From Claviceps africana (taxonomy: Eukaryota > Ascomycota > Sordariomycetes > Hypocreales > Clavicipitaceae), in the NCBI GenBank assembly GCA_018360145.1, contig SRPY01000018.1:62001-126000 (forward strand): a stretch of 64,000 nt of DNA. The letters run 5' to 3'. Numbering within the stretch: the first letter of the stretch is position 1; each line of letters begins with the position of its first letter. Of the stretch, positions 52,171-62,670 are shown in pieces. A model generated the notes under the pieces. It saw only the letters and a program-made list of their open reading frames with translations. It had not been told where the DNA came from and ran no database searches. The translations under genes were made by a program, and so were the position numbers.

Positions 52171-55100
52171 AGCCTATTTATAAAAACTATAGTAAAGAAG
52201 TAACCCTTTTTAAAGGTAAGCTACTATACTACCTTTAATAGCCTTTAAAGGTAGCTTTAAAGTAGACTATTAAGAAATTAAGTAAATTAGCAGCTATAAG
52301 GCTTATTTTTTCTATAAAAAAGGGCAGGAACCTAAATTTAAATTTCTTATTTAGTAAAAAGAATATATAATAAAGGATAATTAATAGATATTTAAAGAAG
52401 ATATATAGGTTAACGCTAGCAAGATAATAAAAGAATACCTTTAAAAACACTTAATTAATTAGAAAATAAAACAGTAAAGGAAGGGCATTAAGCCTGCTTT
52501 ATATTAAAATTAATTAGCTAAACTAAGTAAGTACTTAAAAAAAAGAATTAAAGACCTCTATAAGTTAATAAGCGCTTATAGAATACTATAGCTTTTAAGC
52601 TATAGTTCTCTACTTATATACTTTACTTTAGACTTACTTTATTCTTTATAATTTAAAACTAAAAAAACCCTATAACCTTTCTTAATTATCCCTCTTTTTT
52701 TAATTAAATCCTACATTTTTATTTATTTAACTCCTTACTTACCTCTCCTTATTTCTAATTATATTTACTAAAATTGCTTTTAAATACTATTAATTATCCT
52801 TTAAACCTATTAAAAACAATAGCATTTTTTACTTATAATAGTAAATAATTAAAAAAACCTAATTTAAAAGTAGTAATAAATTTAAAAGAGCTTTATAAAA
52901 ACCTTTTTAAAATTCTTTATTTATATCCTTAATAACTATTTATTAACTATAACTACTATAAGCTCTTTAGTGCCTCTTTAACTCTCTTTAATACCTTTTT
53001 ATATAGAAGTAATAAATAAATCCTTAATAATAGATCCTTTATAAGGTTTTATATAACTTAAAGAATATAATAATAACTTCCCCTATATTAATAAGTTAAA
53101 AGAATATAATTTTAATATAGAAAGATTTAATATCCTTAGTATAAACTTAATTATTTATAATATAACCTTCTACACTTATTTAACTACCTTTAATATAGCT
53201 ACTAACCTTTATATACTATTTATTAACTTCTACACACTTAGTAACTCTATAGCTATAACTAATAATAAATATTAAAAGCTATTTAGTAATTTACTTTAAA
53301 ATAATAATAATTTCTTTAATAAAAAAACACCTAACTTAGGTCTTAATAAAGAAATAACTAACTTAGCTTAACCTTAAAACTCTATAATATAGTAATTTAA
53401 TAGAATAGTAGTTAAGCACTTTATAAATAAAGCTACCTTTAAATATATTTAAAAATACTATAGCCTTAGCTACTTATATTAACTTAATAAAGCTAATAGC
53501 ATTAAATATATTATAGTAAATAATAAAATCCTAAAATAAAATGCTTTAAAGGTAAAATACTATAGTAAATATTTATTAATAAATAACAGTAAAGCTACTA
53601 GTAATTATAAACTCTTTTTAGTTTTATATATAAAGTGGCGCTTTTAGGGTTAGAGTAATATAAGGAAATAATAGTTTTATAAAGATATTTTATACTCTAT
53701 AAGTTAGGAATTTACTATATAAAGAGTAATAATTACTAATAATAGGGTTTCTATTATAGAAAATAACAGCTTATATAAGCTATAGCTAACTACCCTTTAT
53801 ATTGCCTTTAGTATTATTAATAAAGAGAGAGTAGCTTTAGAAGCAATATATTTAACGCTAAAGAAAGGTAGTATAACCTATAGATCTTTAAAACTTCCCT
53901 TTATTTATAGCATTTAAAATAGCTTTAAAAAGGCAGTTTATACCTACTACTTTAAAGGTAGTATTAAAGGTAAAAACTATAAAATATAAATATTAAACTA
54001 CTATAAAATCCTAAGTATTTACTTTATTTATAGCTAAAGGTATATTAATAGCACTATTATAGGCTCCTTTACTATAATATAAAGGGCTAACCTTATATAA
54101 ATCTTTAGTGCTATATTACTTAAATACTTTATAGAGTTTAATAATAAGTTTTAAAACTTAACTTAAAGACTTACTAAAATAAAGGAGAAAGTCTATAAAA
54201 TAAAGGAGAATAACTACAAAAGGGAAAACGCTGTTATAATAGTGGTATTTACTAGCCTAGCTAATAATTTAACTTTAGAAAACTATAGTAAAGCTATAAT
54301 ATATTTATAAGGAAAAGTAAAGGCTTTCTCTACTTTAATTCTTAACCTTTTTTATATTTATAGCCTTACTTTTAATAAAACCTTTTAGTTTACTTTACTT
54401 AAAGACATTATCTTTACTAATATTAATATTAAAAAGCTAGTATTATACTTAGTAATAGCGAAAACTAGTATTATTAGTAATACTAAGGTATAAACCTAAC
54501 TTTATATAGATATTAATATATTAAGCTTATAGGTTTAAGCTATAAAAACACTATAGCCTATAACTATACCTTTAAAGACTAGTTTTTAATCTATTAATGC
54601 TAATAAAGTTAATAATAATAATCTTTTATAAAGAACTTATAAGCGCCTAAAGGTAGATTTTACTGCTAATATAGTAACTATTAAGCTAAAAATTACCTTA
54701 ATTAAATCTTAAACTAACGTTATAGATTATTACCTTAGCCTTTAAAGCATTTTTAAATATAAAAAGTAGGGAATAGGTATCTTTTATAAAAAACTATAAG
54801 TTTTAGAAGTAGCACTATAACGCTTTAATACATCTAAATAATATAGTATATAGGAACTTAAGATTAATAGAGTATAAGGAAATATATTTATTTATAAATA
54901 ACTACCTTTTTTTAGTAAAGACCTTATTAGCTATAAAGCTATAACACTATAACTAGCTATAGAATGCCCTATAACCTTTATATATAAAGATATATAGTAA
55001 CTTAGTTATTATAATAATCCCTTACTTTAATTTTATTAAATACCCTATTAAGTTAAGAGACTACTATATTTCTTTTATAAAACTACACTCCCTTATAGCC

Positions 55101-57189
55101 TTAGTGTACCTATAATAGAAACACTGTATACTGCTTATAAAGCTATATTAAGCTTAGTAAAAGTAAGAATAAACACGTCTATAATAGAAACACTATATAT
55201 TATCTATAAAGCTACGCTAAGCTTAGTAAAGGTAAGAATAAAGTAAATTACCTCTTTTACTTAACTTATAGCTATATTAACTAGCTGCTTATTATAATTA
55301 ATATTTCTTTTCCCTTACTTTATTACTATCTCTCTTTTCTTTTTTCTTTTATTCTTTCCTTTACCCTCTCCTTTATTATCTCCTTTTAATTCCCTTTAGC
55401 TGCTTTTAACGTTTTTTAGCTTAAATATATACTCCCTTTTATCTTTTTATAAGTCTTATAGACTTTTATAGTAGAAATATAACTTATACACTAAAATAGT
55501 AACTAAAGAATAAAATACTACCTATTAAGAGGTAGATTAAAGCTATAACGCTATATAATAATATATTAAGTATATTACCACTATAGTTATTATAGGTAAG
55601 GCTACTAAATAAAGTGCCTTAATTTTAAAAATAATTTATAATAATAGGAGAATTTAATATTAAAACCTTATTATTTATAAGCTAGCTTACTTATAAAGGT
55701 AGAACTATATACTTTTAAGCAGTATTTATTAAGTTTAGCTACTTAACTAAATCTAGTTTCTATATTAGAAATACTAATAAACTTAGTACTTTATTACCTA
55801 AGAGTTCTATTAATATATTATTAAGCTTAGTATAGAAGCCTTAGTTTAGCTTTAAAAGAATATCTTTACTTTTACTAAAAAGATCTTTACTAAGGATAAA
55901 TAATAGAGTTTAATTATTAATAGCTTTATAAAATATATTAACTACTATATTTTAAAGAAACTTACTAAAGGAAGCAATAATTACTAAATATATCCATACT
56001 TCTATAAATACTTTAAAGCTATAAGTATAAAAAGCAGCAGACTAAGATCCCTTTAAATAAAGTAGGGTTTCCTTAAATATAAATGCAATATATTTAAAAT
56101 AATAATATTTATATAAATCCGCTTCTATTTCCTAAATAATTACCTTATATATAAATATATTTAGTAACTTACCTTTATAGAATTTTAGGACACTATTAAT
56201 TAAATTATAAATAACACTTCTTTTTATAAATACCTACTGTTCTATACTAATCCTTTACTTACTTACTAGGGATCCCGGACTAAATTATAAATTTATATAA
56301 TTTATAGTATAAGTAAATAAGCCCTTTAGTCTACTAAAGAGTGAATTAATTATAGCCTTTATATAGTAGGTATTGACACCTTAGAGGTAATTAATACCTA
56401 TAAAAAGTATATTATCTATATAGCAGCCGTTAAATAGCTATAGAATTACAAGCGACTTTATATAGAAATTATATACTATATATATAGATTACTAGTTATT
56501 CCCTTAATTCTAGGCTATTTACTTATAGAAGTTAAGAGAATTTTTAGCGTTAACCTTTATAAGTATAACTATATTAAGTATTTTAATTATTCTTAGAGGA
56601 TAAGCTTACTAATTATTTACTTATATAGCCTATATTTAATAAACTATAATATTTAAATAGGTTTTAAAGAAGACCTTAAACGCCCTATAATAAACCTTAG
56701 TATTAATAAATAGCTCTAAGTAATAGAACTAATAGAACTTAAAGAATAGGATATCCTTAGCTATATAAAATATAATATTTATAATATAAAATACACTATA
56801 TTTAAAAAAACCTCTACTAGTAAAGATAAAGAAAATAATACCCTTCCTAATGTAGAAGAGGAAGAAGACCTTTTTATATAATAATTGTTTTTTTTATAAA
56901 GTACTAACCTACTAACGCCTTTAACTATACTATAATAATTATAGGTATAGTGTAGAAGAGGCAGCGGTTATAACTTTACTTTTATATAATATCTACTTTT
57001 ATATTTCTACTTATCTTTAAGAAGAGTGTATAAAAGTCTATATAGTATACTATAAGAACGGAGGATATCACTGTTTTCTTTTATAGGTTAATTGCACATT
57101 TTACACTTTATACCTTACTTCTTTATTTTATTTAATAAAATTCTTAAAGCGTATATAATGCTATATATTAATTTTCTTTTCTTTAATAT
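52171..57189. pseudogene. Unassigned 5-kb region downstream of integrase in element B
   Basis: Unusually long for a gypsy element, where the 3' LTR normally follows integrase closely. Decayed frames can be read on either strand. On the plus strand 53630-54300 is continuous if stops are taken as Gln; on the minus strand 55310-55440 gives a basic coiled-coil-like segment. No family recognised. Confidence 0.5.
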
Positions 57190-57485
57190 TGTTATGGACT
57201 GGCCTAGATGGCTACTGCAATCTAGCGTTAATAGAGTTATTATTAACTATAAGGAAAAGGGAAGTCCTCTGTCCCTCTCTTTCTCCTACTAGTTTATATA
57301 CTTCTAGATCTCTATACACTTGCTTAATAGAGTCCTAGTAGGGCCCTACTAAGAACGGTTTTAATAGGAGCGTAGTAGGGCCCTATAGGTGGTATATATC
57401 CCTTATCCTTTCCCGATAAGGCCAATAAGCCCTTCCCGCATTATTATGCATCTAGGATCCGAGCCACCAGCTTGAATCCATCACA
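57190..57485 (-). mobile_element. Solo LTR of the 296-bp family, inserted in element B
   Basis: Exactly 296 bp, reverse of the LTR at 29503, TSD AATAT (57185-57189, 57486-57490). The empty site CTATATATTAAAG is at 26561-26573 in element A. Almost no RIP damage. Confidence 0.95.
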
Positions 57486-57656
57486 AATATATAGAAATAG
57501 CTGGTATTTACTATAATATATAGTTTTCTATAATTTTATATTTTTATTTCACTTAATATATAGACTAGTTAGTGTCTACTATAATATATAGTTTTGTAAT
57601 TTTCTTTTTACCTATAAATAGTTTAAGATAGACTTATCTTTTATATACCTTAAACC

Positions 57657-57855
57657 TATTATAGAACGGAATTCCTTATATAAAAGGAGGATTTTTATAA
57701 ATATAAGTAGAAAGATAACTTTATTACTATATATAACTATATACCTATTTATAACTTATATATATTCTCTTTTATAATTTCTCTTACGATTATTTATAAC
57801 GCATTCTATAAGTTGCAAATGCCTACGCTTTACGTGTTGTATTTAGCGCGCAACA
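57657..57855 (+). repeat. 3' LTR of element B (199 bp)
   Basis: Inner start degraded (TATTATAGAACGG), outer end intact (TTTAGCGCGCAACA). Followed by AAAAT. Confidence 0.9.
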
Positions 57856-59155
57856 AAAATACCTATTATAGGTATCAAGTGCTAGGGTCAAGGTTCCTTA
57901 GTACTTAACTATTATAGCTAGTTTTTCTATAATAAAAAGTAAAGGCTAACTATAGTGTATTAATAGGCATTAAAATATTTATTTATTAAAGCGTTAACTT
58001 TATTCCTTAAAATATAGAATATATACATTAAAGTATTCTTAGTTAAAGTCTACTATTAGTTAATAGTTTAAGTAGGTCTCTTAATATTAAAAGGAAGACA
58101 CTAACCTTTTAGCGTTATTTATAGAAGCCTATTATAAAGGGTTTTCCTTATAGTTAGTTATTACCTTATTATAATAAATACCTAATTCTTTCTAAAGGGG
58201 ATTGCTAGTTAATAGCAGCTCTATAAATTAAGATTCAAGGTTTTATTAGCTTAATAAGCGGATATTTACTAAAGTGTATTAGTTTTTAACTTAAAATTCC
58301 GCTATTATACGCTAGAAATTCTCTATTATATTAGCATTAGTTTATTTAATATAGAGGTTTTATTATTTAAATTCCTCTTTTAAAAAAGAGATTACCTTAT
58401 TTTAAAAGATTTCTATAGAAGCTAGTTCTAGCTTAATAGATATTAAAGCCTTCTCTTAAGCCTAACTAGTAAAGGCTAATATAAAATTAAAGGAAATTAC
58501 TTAAGTGTCTATATTTATATACTTTCCTTTAAAGAAAAAGCTATAAGGATTCTTTTTTAGTAAAAGTAAATTAAATCTTAAGGTTTTTAGCAGTCCCCTT
58601 TTATTAGCACTATAGTTATTCTTTATTAATATATCTTTTTATTTAATTTAAAAGGTTTCTATAAAAAAAAGGGTGCTTAACTTACTAATAAAGGGGGAGG
58701 CTTATAGTAAGTTTAAAGGACTGTTTTTTAGTTTAAAGAGATCTAAAAGTCTAAACTTTTCTGCCTAGTTTATTATTCTTTTTATAGTTTTTAATTCTTT
58801 ATTAATAAAAGGGCTATTTATAAGATTTTAATAATAAGGTTAATTAATTTAAATAGGCTTAAGCTAAATCTATAGCTTACTATCTATAAATTAGTATCTT
58901 ATAAGAGTTTTAAGGTTTTTAGTGTTTTTTTAGAAAAGAAAAGGTTTTTTATAATATTAAAACTCTAGGAAATCTTTATAAAATACCTAAAGTTAGTGCA
59001 CTTATTAAATTTAGTTCTAAGTAATTAAAGAGAGGCTTAGAGTTGCTAGCCTAACTTTTTAAGCTTATTAATCTTCTTTAGTTATTAATATATAAGTAAT
59101 TAGCTTTTACGTTTATAATTTAGTATATATAAAAGAAATAGCAATTACTACCATT
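57856..59155 (-). pseudogene. 5' internal part of element A beyond the B insertion
   Basis: 58190-59155 is the reverse complement of element B 46774-47720 (leader and start of gag). 57856-58190 is specific to A and joins 46574 when B is removed. Confidence 0.7.
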
Positions 59156-59354
59156 TATTATACACTAAATATAGCATATAAAGCGTAGGTATTTATAACT
59201 TATAAAATACATTATAAATAATTATAAGAGGAATTATAAAAGAGAACACATATAAGTTATAAATAGGTGTATAGTTGTATATAGTAATAAAGTTGTCTTT
59301 CTACTTATGTTCTTAAGAATCCTCCTTTTATGGAAGGAATTCCGTCCCGTAACA
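59156..59354 (-). repeat. 5' LTR of element A (199 bp)
   Basis: Outer edge intact (GTCCCGTAACA at its high end), inner end degraded (TATTATACAC). Followed by ATTGC. Confidence 0.9.
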
Positions 59355-59359
59355 ATTGC

Positions 59360-62300
59360 CCTCTAAAATACTAAGGTAGTGGGCTTAGTATTTTTTTATT
59401 TTATTTAGAAATAAAAGCCATTTTTTTAAAAAAAAGTAGAATTTTTAATATAAAAAATAGTTAATTAAAATAAAGTAATTACTACTTAAAATTTATTTCT
59501 AATTAAAATATATATTTTAAAATAAAAGGTAGATAATATTAAGTTTATAAAGAGAAAAGTACTATATTTTTAATAGTAATTTACTATATAAATTAACTAT
59601 AATTAAGCTACCTTTTTTATAAAAAAATATAATTAATTAATTAAAGGTAACTTAATATTTATTTATAATATTTATTATATAATAAATATATTAACTATAT
59701 ATAAGCTAACTATATAATAAAATAGCTTATTTTAAATTTATAGTTAAATAGTTATTATAAAGGTATATAAACTAAAGACCTTAAATAAAATCCTTTTTAA
59801 TAAAATAATTAATAAAAATTATTTAAAAAAAATTATATTTAATAAAAATTAATAGTAAACTTTATTTATAAATAAGTAGCTTTATTAACTACTTTAAATA
59901 GGCTTTTATTTTATATAAATATAAATATATTAAATTAATCCTTTATAAATAATATAAATAAAGTACTATATAATCTTTATTTATTTTAATTACTATATTT
60001 TATATTTAATTAAATAGTCTTTAATAAAAATAAGTCCTTTATTTTATATAATATTTTAAATAATAATACTTTTATAAATAAAGAGAAAAACCTATCTTTA
60101 TATTAATATTTATATTATTAGTTTAAAGTTTAAATTTTTACTTTTTTATTTAATTATTAATATAAATATTAACTTTATTACTTACTTTTTAATTATAAAC
60201 TTTACTTTAAAACTAATTTTTATTTATTATTTCTTTTCATTTTTCTTTTATTATTATTAGTTTTTAATAATAAGCCTTTACCTTTACTTTTACTTTATTT
60301 TTAAAGAAAATAAAGCTTAAAAAGCTTTTTTTACCTATTTAATTTATTAATTATTAGTTTATTTATATATTTAATTTATTTACTTTTATTATTTATTTAT
60401 TTATTATTTATTGTCTTTATTAATTATTTACCTAATTTATTAAGACTTTTAAAATAAATTTAATTCTTTTATTTTACTATTAATTTCCTTTATTTCCTTT
60501 ATTTTTTTATTTTTTTTAATTAAATACTTTAAATAACCTTTTTATTATTTTACTTTTCTTTTTTTTTTCTTTATATTTTATAAATTTAATTTAAAATAAG
60601 GAGAAAGTATATTAATAATAATAATAAAAGTGTTTTTAAAAGTAAAAGTTTTATATTTAAATATAGCTTTAATTAAAAAGCTTATAATATTTTTAAAAGT
60701 ATATTTTTATTTTAAAAACAAAATTAAAAAATAATAATTATTAAAGTTTTTATAATATTTTAAATAAATAGTCTAATTATAAATATTATTAACTTTTTAA
60801 ATATAATTACTATATACTTTATTTTTTACTTTAAAAAGAGAAATATAATTAAAAAAAGAAATATTAATATATTTATTAAAAGCTATAATAATATAAAGGT
60901 AAGTATTTATATATAAAAAGTAATAAAAATTATTATTTTGTTATATAAATATATAACGAAAGTAAACTAATATTTTAAATATTTAATTATAGCTATAGAA
61001 AAAAAGCCTTTAAAATAAGCTATTTTTATAAAAATTAAAGCTATAATTTTAATACTTTTAAAGATTATTTTTTATATAATTAAATATTTTTAAAGGTATA
61101 ATTTAAAAAGCTTAGCTTAAAAAATAATAATTATTTAAATATATAATTAAATATTTAAACTAGGTTTTAATTTTTTTCTTTTTTAATATAACTATAAAAT
61201 ATAAAAAAATGCTACCTTTTTTAAATTTAATACTTAAAAGTATAGTAATTTAATAAAACTTAGAAACTATTAGCTTAATTTATATAGCTTAATTAAATAA
61301 TTACTTATTATATAAATGCCTATATTTACCTTTATTATACCTTCTTTATTATATTATTTTAATATTTTAATTAATAATAAAGACAACTTATAAAGTTTTT
61401 TAATACTAATATTAAAATAACATATTTATTTATTTATTTCTGTAATTACTTTAGGGGGTATAGAGCCCTTAGCTAGTACTTTATTTTAATAATCTATATA
61501 GAAAAAACCTAAAAGTAAAGGGGAAAACCTATATATAATAGTAAATATAAGTATTAAAAAGGCTTAAATTAAGCCTTAAATAGTGTTTATTATAAAAATT
61601 AATATATTATTAGCTAAGCTTTAATTATAGTTATTAAAAGAAGTTTAATAAAAGGTATAAGTAATATATATAAAAAGGTATATAAAAATATATTAAATTT
61701 AAAGAAAAGAGGTAAAAGCTTTATAAGCTTAAGCTAAGCTTTATTTAAAGCTAAGCTAAGTTATTAAAAAAGGTATAGTATATTAATAATATCCTATAAA
61801 ATATAAAGTAATATAAAAGGTTATAAAAGGTTATAAAGGGTTTTAAATTATAATATAGCTATATTATTAATTTAAAGATATATTAATTATTAAATTAAGT
61901 AATTATTATATATTAAATTATTAAAAGCTATTAATTTAATAGCTTTTAAATATAGGCTTACATTAAACCTTAATAGTAAATAGTTTAAATAAAGTATAAT
62001 AATAAAATAGTAATTTATAATTTCTTAATTAAGTTTAATATATTAATAAATAATTTAATAAGTAATTCAAAGGGCTATCTTTTTTTATAAATAAAGAAAA
62101 CCTTTTTAAACTTTTTTTTTTTTTATATATTTAGTTAAAAATTATAAATATCTCTTTCTCTTTTAAAATTTAATATAAAGCTATTTTAATCTCTATATTA
62201 AAGTTAGTTTAAACCTTTAATATTATATTAATTCTAAATAATAAAGAAAATAGTTAATTAATTAAAAGTTAAAAGCCTTTTAATAAGTATTTAATTTCTT

Positions 62301-62605
62301 TTTATACTAAATTAAGCTTTAACTTTAATTTATATAAAGTATAAAGTAAGTATTTTTATACTCTCTTTACTTTATTAAAATAGAAATTTTTAATATTTAT
62401 TACTATAATTAGTTTAATAAATACTTAATATAAATTTATAATAAAGCTACTATAGTTAATTTAAATTTTGAGTATTAGTTTAAACTATTTTAAATATATA
62501 TATTTTAATAAGTTATATTTAATAAGTTTAAAATTTAATATAAAATTAAGTTAAATACTTATTAAAGTAAGCTTTATTTAATATAGTAGTAGTTTATAAT
62601 ACTAT
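59360..62605. repeat. AT-rich RIP block, no gene seen
   Basis: Uniform A/T sequence without open frames. 61430-61560 resembles the end of the inverted repeat at 5688 (shared TATATAGAAAAAACC and GGRAAACCTATATA motifs in the same orientation). Nothing else is recognised. Confidence 0.7.
61430..61560 (+). repeat. Third, partial copy of the 5688-type repeat end
   Basis: Shares ATTTATTTATTT, TTAGCTAGTACTTT, TATATAGAAAAAACCTAAA and GGGGAAAACCTATATA in the same order as 5690-5800. Similarity fades after about 61560. Confidence 0.55.
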
Positions 62606-62670
62606 TATTAGAAATAAGGGGTTTACAGAGGCTTTTGCCCTCTGGAATACTAAGGTAGTGAGGCTTAGTA
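62606..62670 (+). repeat. Uninterrupted relative of element A's target site
   Basis: TAGAAATAAGGGGTTTACAG then AGGCTTTTGCCCTCTGGAAT and ACTAAGGTAGTG matches the left flank of A (26167-26199) joined to its right flank (59360-59390). A therefore inserted into one copy of a dispersed repeat. Confidence 0.8.

Larger units (their letters stand above)
46575..57855 (+). mobile_element. Element B: inverted sister copy of element A, inserted into A
   Basis: LTRs of 199 bp (46575-46773 and 57657-57855), TSD AAAAT (46570-46574 and 57856-57860). Same family as A but opposite strand, giving a long inverted repeat with A's body. Net length without the LTR at 57190 is about 10.98 kb, some 1.3 kb shorter than A because the N-terminal gag part is missing a segment. 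Gag-like, RT and integrase relics read on the plus strand. RIP has removed all intact genes. Composition is AT-rich except for 47615-47820. Confidence 0.9.
26200..59354 (-). mobile_element. Element A: Ty3/gypsy-type LTR retrotransposon, RIP-degraded, split by nested insertions
   Basis: Outer LTRs of 199 bp each (3' LTR 26200-26398, 5' LTR 59156-59354) begin TGTTACGGGACGG and end GCGYAACA, read on the minus strand. A perfect 5-bp TSD ATTGC flanks it (26195-26199 and 59355-59359). Removing the five nested insertions leaves about 12.3 kb. The order on the minus strand is LTR, gag-like, RT, integrase, a long extra region, LTR. The RT box appears as YINNI-type sequence near 43450 (YIDD with both Asp lost). 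Stops lie where Gln is expected, as RIP predicts. The 5' portion of A lies at 59155-57856 and resumes at 46574. It was interrupted there by sister element B, with the AAAAT duplication. No intact gene remains. Confidence 0.88.

Noticed and set aside
57092..57292. 66-codon frame
   Set aside because: Crosses the boundary of the solo LTR at 57190, so it is a chance junction frame.
26200..59354. Assembly fold-back as the cause of the palindrome
   Set aside because: The arms differ by many transitions and by five insertions, each with its own TSD and empty site. A fold-back artefact would give near-identical arms. Long reads would still be the decisive check.
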